Shown here: piece by piece, positions 42,305 through 51,300 of the stretch
How positions within the stretch are numbered: position 1 is the first letter of the stretch
How the letters are laid out: every line of letters begins with the position of its first letter
NCBI RefSeq assembly: GCF_004122735.1
Contig: NZ_SDIF01000038.1
Span: forward strand, 1 to 57,653
Source: Streptomyces sioyaensis
Lineage (GTDB): Bacteria > Actinomycetota > Actinomycetes > Streptomycetales > Streptomycetaceae
Direction: 5' to 3'
Length of the DNA stretch: 57,653 nucleotides
Notes under the pieces: model-generated
What the model saw: only the letters and a program-made list of their open reading frames with translations
Databases searched by the model: none
What the model was told of the DNA's origin: nothing
Made by a program: the position numbers and the translations under genes

Positions 42305-43723
42305 TCAGCCGGCCACCGGCAGCCGCATCTCGAACACCGACCCCGTGCGCACGGCCAGCGAGCCGCCGTGCCGCACCGCGACATCGCGCGCGATGGCCAG
42401 CCCCAGCCCCGCCCCGCCGTCGTCCCGGGCCCGTGCGTCGTCGAGCCGCACGAACCGCTCGAAGATCCGCTCCCGCTCGCTCTCCGGCACCCCGGGCCCG
42501 TCGTCCTCGACCCGCAGCGCCAGCTCCTCCCCCTCGCGCACCACGGCCACCCGTACGGACCCGTCGGCATGCCGCTGCGCATTGTCCAGCAGATTCCCCA
42601 GCACCCGCGCCAACTGACCGCGCGACCCTGCCACTTCCCCGCTCGCCAGCTCCCCGATCCGCACCGGAACCCGGTCCGCGACCCGCTGCGAGGTCTCCTC
42701 GCGCACCATCGCGGCCAGCTCGACGCGGGTGTCCGCCGGCCGCTCCCCCGCGTCCAGCCGGGCCAGCAGCAGCAGATCCGCCGCCAGCCGCTGCAGCCGC
42801 ACGGTGTCCACCACCGCACCCGGCACATCCAGCAATTCCGGATGCGCCACCGCCACTTCGAGCTGGGTGCGCAGGCTCGCGATCGGGCTGCGCAGCTCGT
42901 GCGAGGCATCGGCGACGAACCGCCGCTGCCGCTCCACGGACAGCTCCAGCGCCGCCAGCGTCTCGTTGGTGGTCCGCGCCAGCCGGCCGATCTCGTCCCG
43001 CGACGACGGCACCGGCACCCGCCGGCTCAGATCCGTACTCGCCGTGATCGCGGCCATCTCCCCGCGGATCCCCTCCACCGGCCGCAGCGCCCGCCGGGTG
43101 ACCAGCCAGGTCACCCCCGCCACCACCACGAGCAGCAGCGGCAGCCCGATCAGCATGGCGTCGCGCACCGACGCGACGGCGTCCTCCTCCGGCGCCAGCG
43201 CCGACCCCGCCCGCACCGTCGCCTGCGCACCCCGGCTGTCCTTGGCCTCGACCGCCGCGAACCGGTAGCCGGCCACCTTCCCCCCGACGTCGGCGCTCCC
43301 GTCCCGGAGGTCGACATCGTCATCGATCTCCCCGGGCCTGAGCCGCGGCCCGTCGTCGTCGCCGTCCTCGTCGTCCGCCGACCGCCCCGGCCCGGAGCCC
43401 GGCGCCCCCTGCCCCGCGCCCACGGGCTTCCCGTCCACGGCCCGCACGTCCTCACCGACGGCCAGCACCCGCCCGTCGTCGCCGGTGACCACCACCGGAC
43501 GGTCCTCACCGTCCGGCAGGTCCAGCTTGCCGTACGGCGTCCCCGTCGCGATCTGGCCGGCCACGTCCCGCGCCGCGACCTCGGCCTGCAGCCCCGCCTG
43601 GTTCTGCAGATGGCCGCGCAGCACCAGCAGCACGGCCGTCCCCGCGGCGACCAGCGCCAGGGCCACCACCACCGTCGCGCCCGCCGCCGCCCTGGCCCGT
43701 ACGGAGCCCAGCGCCCTACCCAT
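42305..43723 (-). CDS. sensor histidine kinase (PepSY-linked two-component system)
   Basis: 472 residues. Membrane segments at about 15-37 and 190-213 flank an extracellular domain rich in Asp/Gly (DDEDGDDDGPRLRPGE), which might bind cations. HAMP is followed by phosphoacceptor His275 in VADASHELRSPI and the ATP site VLGNLLDNAQRHADG, EDDGPGVP and GAGLGLAIARD. The start overlaps the regulator stop by 8 bases. Order and neighbours match RapA2/SCO5404 of S. coelicolor, a pair reported to promote antibiotic production (memory, not verified here). Confidence 0.92.
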   Translation of the reverse strand: MGRALGSVRARAAAGATVVVALALVAAGTAVLLVLRGHLQNQAGLQAEVAARDVAGQIATGTPYGKLDLPDGEDRPVVVTGDDGRVLAVGEDVRAVDGKPVGAGQGAPGSGPGRSADDEDGDDDGPRLRPGEIDDDVDLRDGSADVGGKVAGYRFAAVEAKDSRGAQATVRAGSALAPEEDAVASVRDAMLIGLPLLLVVVAGVTWLVTRRALRPVEGIRGEMAAITASTDLSRRVPVPSSRDEIGRLARTTNETLAALELSVERQRRFVADASHELRSPIASLRTQLEVAVAHPELLDVPGAVVDTVRLQRLAADLLLLARLDAGERPADTRVELAAMVREETSQRVADRVPVRIGELASGEVAGSRGQLARVLGNLLDNAQRHADGSVRVAVVREGEELALRVEDDGPGVPESERERIFERFVRLDDARARDDGGAGLGLAIARDVAVRHGGSLAVRTGSVFEMRLPVAG

Positions 43724-44429
43724 CGGCCACCAGCCGGTATCCCGCGCCGCGCACCGTCACGATGTGGCCGGCGCCGAGCTTGCGCCGCAACGCACTCACA
43801 TACACCTCGATGATGTTGACATCGCCTTCATAGGCGAAGTCCCAGACATGCTCCAGAATCTCCGCCTTGGAGACCACCTCGCCCGCCCGCAGCGCCAACT
43901 GCTCCAGCACGGCGAACTCCTTCGCCGTCAGCACCACGCCGTCGCCGTCCCGCTCGACCCGCCGCGCCCCCTGGTCGACGGCCAGCGACCCCACCCGCAG
44001 CACCGGCTCGGCACTCCGGCCGCGCCGGCGCAGCAGCGCCTTCACCCGCGCCACCAGCACCACGTACGAGAACGGCTTGGTCAGATAGTCGTCGGCGCCG
44101 GTGTCCAGGCCCTCGGCCTCGTCGTACTCGCCGTCCTTGGCGGTCAGCATCAGGACCGGCATCTCGTGACCGGCGGCGCGCAGCGCCCCGCACACCCGGT
44201 AGCCGTTCATCCCCGGGAGCATGATGTCGAGCACGAGCAGGTCGTAGCCGCCCTCGCCCGCCCGTTGCAGCCCTTCCAGACCGTCGTGCACCACGTCGAC
44301 CGCGTACCCCTCGGCCATCAGGCCCTTGGCCAACGACAGGGCCAGCCGCTTCTCGTCCTCGACGATCAGGAGCCGGAACGGGCGGCGTGCGGCGCCGGGA
44401 TGGGCGTGGCGCGATACGGGCGGGTGCAT
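43716..44429 (-). CDS. response regulator, OmpR family
   Basis: 237 residues. Receiver with VEDE at 23-26, phosphorylation Asp68 in LLVLDIMLPGMNG, MLTAKDG and DYLTKPFSY; C-terminal winged helix with VLTAKEFAVLEQLALRAG and VYVSALRRKLGAGHI. Divergent from the PepSY protein gene; the spacer carries repeated CTTCAG motifs that are its likely binding site. By synteny probably the RapA1/SCO5403 counterpart (inference). Confidence 0.93.
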   Translation of the reverse strand: MHPPVSRHAHPGAARRPFRLLIVEDEKRLALSLAKGLMAEGYAVDVVHDGLEGLQRAGEGGYDLLVLDIMLPGMNGYRVCGALRAAGHEMPVLMLTAKDGEYDEAEGLDTGADDYLTKPFSYVVLVARVKALLRRRGRSAEPVLRVGSLAVDQGARRVERDGDGVVLTAKEFAVLEQLALRAGEVVSKAEILEHVWDFAYEGDVNIIEVYVSALRRKLGAGHIVTVRGAGYRLVADG

Positions 44430-44451
44430 GCGCCCACCCTGCCATCCGGAA

Positions 44452-44490
44452 CCTGAAGGCCCCTTCAGGCTGCTTCAGCTCCCCTTCAGC
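44452..44490. promoter_or_regulatory. CTTCAG repeat array, candidate response-regulator operator
   Basis: CTTCAG occurs at 44463-44468, 44473-44478 and 44484-44489 (10 and 11 bases apart), preceded by the perfect inverted repeat CCTGAAGG-CC-CCTTCAGG (44452-44469). It lies between divergent regulator and PepSY genes, with the helical phasing expected for tandem OmpR-family dimers. Confidence 0.65.
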
Positions 44491-44539
44491 TTCGATCCGT
44501 CACGGTGTGGGCACAGTCGATCGCAAGGGGAGAAACCAC

Positions 44540-45232
44540 ATGAAGCGCCACCTCATCATCGCCACCGCCGCCGCGGCCGCCCTCATCGCGGGCGGCACGG
44601 TGACCGCCGTCGCGGCCACCAGCGACAGCGGCTCCGGCGGCGCGCAGGCCGCGGCACAGCAGACCGCCCACACGGCACCGTCCGGCCCGGGCACCGCCCA
44701 GGTGCAGGACGGCCGGTCGAGCATCCGCATGGCGGACGGCAACGACGGCCAGGGGGACATCCGCGAGGCGAAGGCCGCCAAGGTGACCGCACCGGACGCC
44801 GCGGCCGCCGCCCTCAAGGCCGTCCCCGGCACCGTGACCGGCCTCGACCTGGACGCGGACCGCCCCGGCCTGGTCTGGGACGCGGAGGTACTCGGCAAGG
44901 ACGGCAAGCAGCACGAGGTCACCCTCGACGCCGGCACCGCGCGGGTGCTGAACCAGCACCTCGACCGCGGGGACGACGACGACCGCGGCCCGCAGCGCGC
45001 CGCCCTCACGAACGCCCGGACGACCGCGGCGGAGGCCGCCCGTTCCGCGGCCCCGCGCGGCACGGTGACCTCCGTCGAGCTGGACGACGACCACGGTCCG
45101 AAGCCCGCCTGGGAGGTCGAGACGATCACCAAGGACGGCAAGGAGCACACCTTCCTGGCCGACCCGCAGTCGGGCAAGCTGACCGCGGCACCGGCGCAGG
45201 ACGCCGACGACAACGACGGCTCGGACGACTGA
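44540..45232 (+). CDS. exported protein with two PepSY domains
   Basis: 230 residues. The ATG at 44540 has GGGGAG at 44527-44532. A signal peptide (KRHLIIATAAAAALIAGGTV) leads to a low-complexity linker. Two PepSY repeats follow (about 85-140: ALKAVPGTVTGLDLDADRPG; about 155-215: TVTSVELDDDHGPKPAWEVE, each with the LV/AWEVE strand and a KDGKxH core). PepSY domains inhibit peptidases or sense envelope state. Placed divergently from a two-component system, it is the likely target or signal-modulating partner. Confidence 0.9.
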   Translation: MKRHLIIATAAAAALIAGGTVTAVAATSDSGSGGAQAAAQQTAHTAPSGPGTAQVQDGRSSIRMADGNDGQGDIREAKAAKVTAPDAAAAALKAVPGTVTGLDLDADRPGLVWDAEVLGKDGKQHEVTLDAGTARVLNQHLDRGDDDDRGPQRAALTNARTTAAEAARSAAPRGTVTSVELDDDHGPKPAWEVETITKDGKEHTFLADPQSGKLTAAPAQDADDNDGSDD

Positions 45233-45252
45233 CCCCGGGCTCCCCGGCCAGG

Positions 45253-45281
45253 CCCCCGTCCCCGTTCGCGGTGGACGGGGG
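45253..45281. terminator. terminator between PepSY gene and meaB
   Basis: CCCCCGTCC (45253-45261) and GGACGGGGG (45273-45281) form a perfect 9-bp stem with an 11-base loop, between convergent stops at 45232 and 45314. Confidence 0.8.
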
Positions 45282-45313
45282 TCGCGCCGTTTCGGCCGCC
45301 ACGCGCCCGGCGC

Positions 45314-46282
45314 TCAGCCCCCGTTGTCCCCGTTGGTCAGCCCATCGACCAACTCATCCGCCGCCCGGTACGGATCCGTCTCGCCGGAGACGATGCGCTC
45401 GGCCAGCGCATCCAGCCGCTTGTCCCCCCGCAGATCGCCGATCCGCTCCCGCAGTGCCGTGACGGCGATCGTCTCGACCTCGTGGGCCGCGCGGGCACGG
45501 CGCCGCTCGGCCAGGACGCCCCGCTCCTCCATCCAGGCCCGGTGCTTCTCCAGCGCCTCGACGACCTCGTCCACGCCCTCGCCGCGCGCCGCGACGGTCT
45601 TGACGATCGGCGGCCGCCAGTCGCCGGGCGCACGGGATTCGCCCAGTCCCAGCATGTGGTTGAGCTCGCGGGCGGTGGCGTCGGCGCCGTCCCGGTCCGC
45701 CTTGTTGACCACGTAGACGTCGCCGATCTCCAGGATTCCGGCCTTGGCCGCCTGGATGCCGTCGCCCATGCCGGGCGCGAGCAGCACCACGCTCGTGTCG
45801 GCCTGCGAGGCGATCTCCACCTCGGACTGGCCGACGCCGACCGTCTCGACGAGGACCACGTCACAGCCCGCCGCGTCCAGCACGCGGATCGCCTGCGGTG
45901 CGGCCCAGGCGAGCCCGCCGAGATGGCCTCGGGTGGCCATCGAACGGATGTAGACGCCGGGATCGGAGGCGTGCTCGCTCATCCGTACCCGGTCGCCGAG
46001 CAACGCGCCCCCGGAGAACGGCGAGGACGGATCGACGGCGAGCACCCCGACCCGCTTGCCGGTCCTGCGATAGGCCGACACCAGCGCGGAGGTGGTGGTG
46101 GACTTCCCCACGCCGGGCGAGCCGGTCAGCCCGACCACGTACGCGTTGCCGGTGAGCGGCGCCAGGGCCGCCATCACCTCGCGCAGCTCCGGCGACGCCC
46201 CCTCCACGAGGGAGATCAGCCGGGCCACGGCCCTGGGCCGGCCCTGCCGTGCCTGTTCCACCAGCTGGGGGACGTCCACCAT
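45314..46282 (-). CDS. meaB: methylmalonyl-CoA mutase-associated GTPase MeaB
   Basis: G-protein chaperone that loads and protects B12 cofactor in acyl-CoA mutases. 322 residues. Walker A GSPGVGKST at 54-62, switch region around DPSSPFSGGALLGDRVRM, VETVGVGQSE as the Walker B/base II area, and NKADRDGA as the NKxD guanine motif. The ATG at 46282 has AAGGAG upstream. It follows the thiolase gene by 73 bases on the same strand, near mce. Clients may be MutAB (elsewhere) and IcmA/IcmB; icmA itself lies 10 kb away in this window. Confidence 0.94.
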   Translation of the reverse strand: MVDVPQLVEQARQGRPRAVARLISLVEGASPELREVMAALAPLTGNAYVVGLTGSPGVGKSTTTSALVSAYRRTGKRVGVLAVDPSSPFSGGALLGDRVRMSEHASDPGVYIRSMATRGHLGGLAWAAPQAIRVLDAAGCDVVLVETVGVGQSEVEIASQADTSVVLLAPGMGDGIQAAKAGILEIGDVYVVNKADRDGADATARELNHMLGLGESRAPGDWRPPIVKTVAARGEGVDEVVEALEKHRAWMEERGVLAERRRARAAHEVETIAVTALRERIGDLRGDKRLDALAERIVSGETDPYRAADELVDGLTNGDNGG

Positions 46283-46355
46283 CGCCGCTCGGCTCCTTCG
46301 GCTCGCTCGTACGCGGTTCGGGCACTCGTACGCGCGGGGCGTACGAGCTCGTCGG

Positions 46356-47567
46356 TTACTTACCCGGAACGCGGATGATCAGCGCGTCACCCTGGCCGCC
46401 GCCACCGCACAGTGCGGCAGCACCCACGCCACCGCCGCGGCGGCGCAGCTCCAGCGCGAGATGCAGCACGATGCGGGCGCCGGACATACCGATCGGGTGA
46501 CCCAGCGCAATCGCGCCGCCGTTGACATTCACCTTTTCCGGCGACACTCCGAGGTCCTTCACCGACTGCACGGCGACGGCCGCGAACGCCTCGTTGATCT
46601 CGATCAGGTCAAGATCACCGACGGCGAGGCCGTCCTTGGCCAGCGCGTGATTGATGGCGTTGGAGGGCTGGGACTGGAGGGAGTTGTCGGGGCCGGCGAC
46701 GTTGCCGTGGGCGCCGATCTCCGCAATCCACTCCAGGCCGAGCTCCTCGGCCTTGGCCTTGCTCATGACGACGACCGCGGCGGCGCCGTCGGAGATCTGC
46801 GAGGAGCTGCCGGCGGTGATCGTGCCGTCCTTGGCGAAGGCCGGGCGCAGCTTGCCGAGCGACTCGGCGGTGGTCTCGCCGCGGATGCCCTCGTCCTTGC
46901 TGAAGACGACCGGCTCGCCCTTGCGCTGCGGGATCTCCACGGGGGTGATCTCGGCCTCGAAGAGCCCGTTCTTCTGGGCGGCGGCGGCCCGCTGGTGGGA
47001 GCGCGCGGCGACCTCGTCCTGCTCCGGTCGGGCGATACCCAAACGGGTGTTGTGCTTCTCGGTCGACTCGCCCATGGCGATGCCTTCGAAGGCGTCCGTG
47101 AGGCCGTCGTGCGCCATCGCGTCGAGCATCTCGACGGCGCCGTACTTGTAGCCCTCGCGGGACTTCGGAAGCAGGTGCGGGGCGTTGCTCATGGACTCCT
47201 GGCCGCCGGCGACGACGACGTCGAACTCACCGGCGCGGATGAGCTGGTCGGCCAGGGCGATGGCGTCCAGGCCGGAGAGGCAGACCTTGTTGATGGTCAG
47301 GGCGGGGACACTCATCGGGATACCGGCCTTGACGGCCGCCTGACGTGCCGGGATCTGCCCTGCCCCGGCCTGCAGGACCTGGCCCATGATCACGTACTGC
47401 ACCTGATCGCCGCCGATGCCCGCCCGGTCCAGTGCCGCCTTGATGGCGACGCCGCCCAGATCCGCGCCGGAGAAGGTCCGCAGGGATCCCAGGAGCCGGC
47501 CCATGGGGGTGCGCGCTCCCGCCACGATCACTGAGGTGCTGCCGTTGGTGCCGTTCGTTGCAGACAT
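46356..47567 (-). CDS. acetyl-CoA C-acetyltransferase (thiolase)
   Basis: Condenses two acetyl-CoA to acetoacetyl-CoA or the reverse. 403 residues. The acylated nucleophile is Cys96 in TINKVCLSG, with the NEAFA motif, the base His in GHPIGMSG and the second Cys in ALCGGGGQGDA. The ATG at 47567 has GGAAGG upstream. Upstream region carries an inverted repeat, GTACTG-AG-CAGTAC on the plus strand, and a TTGACG. In an operon with meaB, supplying acetoacetyl-CoA to the ethylmalonyl/butyryl-CoA branch is plausible. Confidence 0.94.
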   Translation of the reverse strand: MSATNGTNGSTSVIVAGARTPMGRLLGSLRTFSGADLGGVAIKAALDRAGIGGDQVQYVIMGQVLQAGAGQIPARQAAVKAGIPMSVPALTINKVCLSGLDAIALADQLIRAGEFDVVVAGGQESMSNAPHLLPKSREGYKYGAVEMLDAMAHDGLTDAFEGIAMGESTEKHNTRLGIARPEQDEVAARSHQRAAAAQKNGLFEAEITPVEIPQRKGEPVVFSKDEGIRGETTAESLGKLRPAFAKDGTITAGSSSQISDGAAAVVVMSKAKAEELGLEWIAEIGAHGNVAGPDNSLQSQPSNAINHALAKDGLAVGDLDLIEINEAFAAVAVQSVKDLGVSPEKVNVNGGAIALGHPIGMSGARIVLHLALELRRRGGGVGAAALCGGGGQGDALIIRVPGK

Positions 47568-47615
47568 GCGGTGCGGCCTTCCTTTGCAGGGAAGTTAACG
47601 AGGGTTCCCGTCAAT

Positions 47616-47629
47616 GTACTGAGCAGTAC
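47616..47629. promoter_or_regulatory. candidate operator upstream of the thiolase gene
   Basis: GTACTGAGCAGTAC: 6-bp arms with a 2-base centre, 49 bases before the thiolase ATG. Immediately downstream in the thiolase direction is CATTGACGGGAACC (47617-47604 region), containing a TTGACG that could be a -35. Confidence 0.5.
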
Positions 47630-47704
47630 GCCCGGGGTCACCGGGAAGCAGGTGTGATCGCGCGCACGTTGCGTAACCAGCCATGCGAGGGGTGCACTGG
47701 AGCC

Positions 47705-48145
47705 ATGCTGACGCGAATCGACCACATCGGGATCGCCTGTTTCGACCTCGACAAGACTGTCGAGTTCTACCGTGCCACGTACGGCTTCGAGGTGTTCCAC
47801 TCCGAGGTCAACGAGGAGCAGGGAGTCCGGGAAGCCATGCTCAAGATCAATGAGACCTCGGACGGCGGTGCCTCGTATCTCCAGCTTCTGGAGCCCACCC
47901 GCGAGGACTCCGCGGTGGGCAAGTGGCTTGCCAAGAACGGCGAGGGAGTCCATCACATCGCCTTCGGCACCGCGGACGTGGACGGCGACTCCGAGGCCAT
48001 CCGCGGCAAGGGCGTCCGGGTCCTGTACGACGAGCCCAGGACGGGTTCGATGGGGTCGCGGATCACCTTCCTGCACCCCAAGGACTGCCACGGCGTGCTG
48101 ACCGAACTTGTCACCGCGGCGCCCCCCGCGGCGGAAGAGCACTGA
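47705..48145 (+). CDS. mce: methylmalonyl-CoA epimerase
   Basis: Interconverts (2R)- and (2S)-methylmalonyl-CoA between propionyl-CoA carboxylase and mutase. 146 residues, vicinal-oxygen-chelate fold. The ATG at 47705 has GGAG upstream and puts the metal ligand His7 in MLTRIDHIGIACFDL. The second His is in EGVHHIAFGT, and Glu in the C-terminal half completes the site. Divergent from the thiolase-meaB pair, so the methylmalonyl genes flank a shared promoter region. Confidence 0.94.
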   Translation: MLTRIDHIGIACFDLDKTVEFYRATYGFEVFHSEVNEEQGVREAMLKINETSDGGASYLQLLEPTREDSAVGKWLAKNGEGVHHIAFGTADVDGDSEAIRGKGVRVLYDEPRTGSMGSRITFLHPKDCHGVLTELVTAAPPAAEEH

Positions 48146-48353
48146 CCTTTGCCTTCCCCGGCCGGTAGAGTGCAGCTTCGGCCGGGGTAAGGGAGTGGGG
48201 CTCGGTCCATACCCTGCCGATGATCTGACACCATTTCTTCGGAAGGGTCAGCTCCGAGGGGCGCGAGTCCGTACGACGTGACGTGTACGGGACGAGCGCT
48301 GCAGAATCCGGAGACGGCCGCCACCATGACCAGGGGACGGATGGGACCGCGCA
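48146..48353 (+). promoter_or_regulatory. mce-scy spacer: terminator hairpin and candidate operator
   Basis: CCCCGGCCG (48156-48164) and CGGCCGGGG (48179-48187) form a stem after mce. CCGTAC-N10-GTACGG (48269-48290) is an inverted repeat whose centre is the direct repeat GACGTGACGT, 63 bases before the scy start; it may be an operator of the polarisome gene. Confidence 0.5.
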
Positions 48354-51300
48354 GTGCGGGGCAACGACCGCTACGAGGCTGACGACCACCTCTCGCAGTT
48401 CGAGGCCGAGATGGAGCGGCTGAAGAGCGAGCGGGACAAGGCGGTCCAGCACGCCGACGACCTCGGCTATCAGGTCGAGGTGCTGCGCGCCAAGCTCCAT
48501 GAGGCGCGCCGCAACCTCGCGACGCGCCCTGCCTACGACAACGTCAGCCATCAGGCCGAACAGCTGCTGCGCAATGCGCAGATCCAGGCCGACCAGCTGC
48601 GTTCGGACGCCGAGCGGGAGGTCCGCGAGGCACGGGCACAGACCCAGCGGCTGCTCCAGGAGCAGGCCGAGCGGCAGTCCCGGCTGGAGGCCGAGCTGCA
48701 CGCCGAGGCGGTCGGCCGCCGCCAGCGGCTCGACGAGGAGCTCAACGAACGCCGGCAGACCGTCGAATCACACGTCAACGAGAACGTCGCCTGGGCCGAA
48801 CAGCTGCGCGCCCGTACAGAGTCGCAGGCCCGCCGGCTGATGGAGGAGTCCCGGGCGGAGGCCGAGCAGGCGCTCGCAGCCGCGCGGGCCGAGGCCCAGC
48901 GTCTGACCGAACGCGCCCGTGAGCGGCTCGGCGCCGAGGCGGAGCAGGCCCGCGCCGAAGCGGAATCCATCCTGCGCCGGGCGCGTACGGACGCCGAGCG
49001 GCTGCTGAACGCCGCCTCCAGCCAGGCCCAGGAGGCCACCGACCAGGCCGAGCAGCTGCGTACCAGCGTCGGCAGCGAGTCGGAGGAGGCGCGCCGGCAG
49101 GCCGCGGAGCTGACCCGCACCGCCGAGACCCGCATCCAGGAGGCCGACACGGCGCTGCGCGAGGCGCGTGCCGAGGCGGAGAAGCTGGTCGAGGAGGCGC
49201 AGCAGGCCGCCTCCAAGCGGCTGTCGGCGGTCGAGTCGGACAACGAGCAGCGCACCCGTACGGCCAAGGCGGAGATCGCCCGGCTGGTCGGGGAGGCCAC
49301 CAAGGAGGCCGAGGCGCTCAAAGCCGAGGCCGAGCAGCTGCGGGCCGACGCCGCCACGGAGGCCGAACGGCTGATCGCCGAGGCGCAGGACAGCGCCCGG
49401 TCCCAGGCGGCCGAGGACTCCGCGGCGCAGCTGGCGAAGGCCGCGCGCACCGCCGAGGAGGTGCTGACCAAGGCGTCGGAGGACGCCAAGGCCACCACCA
49501 AGGCGGCGGCGGAGGAGGCCGAACGGCTGCGCAGGGAGGCCGAGTCCGAGGCGGACCGGCTGCGGGAAGAGGCGCACGACACCGTCGCGCAGCTCAAGGG
49601 CGCGGCGAAGGACGACACCAAGGAGTACCGCGCCAAGACCGTCGAACTCCAGGAGGAGGCGCGGCGGCTGCGCGGGGAGGCCGAGCAGCTGCGGGCGGAC
49701 GCGGTCGCCGAGGGCGAGCGGATCCGCAGCGAGGCCCGCCGGGAGGCGGTCCAGCAGATCGAGGAGGCGGCCGGGTCCGCCGAGGAGCTGCTGGGCAAGG
49801 CCAAGAACGATGCCGAGGAGACCCGTTCGGGCGCCGTCGCGGAGAGCGAGCGGGTGCGGACGGAGGCCATCGAACGGGCCACGGCGCTGCGCCGGCAGGC
49901 CGAGGAAGCCCTGCAGCGGGCCCGCTCGGAGGCCGAGGAGCTGCTCACCGAGGGCGCCCAGGCCGCGGAGATGGTCACCACCGAGGCGGAGGAGTCCGCC
50001 GCACGGCTGCGGGCCGAGGCCGAGCAGGCCGCGCAGGAGCGGCGTGCCGAGGCGCAGGCCGAGCTGGACCGGCTGCGCACCGAGGCGGAGGAGAAGGTCA
50101 CCGCCGCCGAGCAGCAGCAGCGCGACGCCCGCGCGGAGGCCGAGGGGCTGCGCCGGGAGACCCAGGAGGAGGCCGCCCGCCTCAAGGCGGAGTCCGCGGA
50201 GCGGCGCCGGATGCTGGAGCAGCAGGCCGAGGAGGAGGCCGAGCGGCTGCGCACGGAGGCCGCCGCGGACGCGGCGGCGGCGCGTGCCGAGGCCGAATCG
50301 GCGGCGGCAGGGCTGCGCGGCGAGGCGACGGCCGAGGCGGAGCGGCTGAAGGCGGAGGCGCAGGAGACCGCGGACCGGGTGCGTGCGGAGGCGGCGACGG
50401 CCGCGGAGCGCACGGGCACCGAGGCGGCGCAGGCGCTGGCCGCGGCCCAGGAGGAGGCCGCGCGGCGGCGCCGGGAGGCCGAGCAGCTGCTGGGCGAGGC
50501 CCGCGAGGAGGCCCACCAGGAGCGCACCGCGGCGCGCGAGCAGAGCGAGGAGCTGCTGGCGGCGGCCCGTACCCGGGTCGGCGAGGCGCAGGAGGAGGCC
50601 GAGCGGCTGGTCGAGGACGCCGACCGGCGGGCCGGCGAGCTGATGGCGGCGGCCGAGCAGACCGCGCAGCAGGTGCGGGACTCGGTCGCGGGGCTGCACG
50701 AGCAGGCCGGTGAGGAGATCGCCGGGCTGCGTTCGGCGGCCGAGCACGCCGCGGAGCGTACGAAGGCCGAGGCGCAGGACGAGGCGGACCGGCTCCGCAA
50801 GGAGGCCTCCGAGGAGCGCGAGCGCGCCTCGGAGGACGCCGTACGCATCCGCCAGGAGGCGCAGGAGGCACGGGACGACGCGAAGTCCCTGGCGGAGCGG
50901 GCGGTTTCCGAGGCCATCGAGGAGGCCGAGGGGCTGCGCGCCGAGGCGGCCGGGGTCCTCGACGAGGCCCGCCGGGACGCCAACACGGCGCGCACCGAGG
51001 CCGCCGAGCAGGCCGACCGGCTGATGTCGGAGGCGAACGCGCAGGCCGAGAAGCTGGTCGCGGACGCCACCGCGAAGGCCCAGCAGCTGCGCACGGACGC
51101 CTCGGACGCGCTGGCGTCCGGCGAGCAGGACGCGGCGCGGGCCCGTGCGGAGGCACGGGACGACGCGAACCGGATGCGTTCGGACGCCGCGGAGCAGGCC
51201 GACCGGCTGATCACCGAGGCCCGTACGGAAGCCGAACGGATCGTCACCGAGGCCACCGAGCTGACGTCTTCGGCGCAGGACGACGCCGACCGCATCGTCC

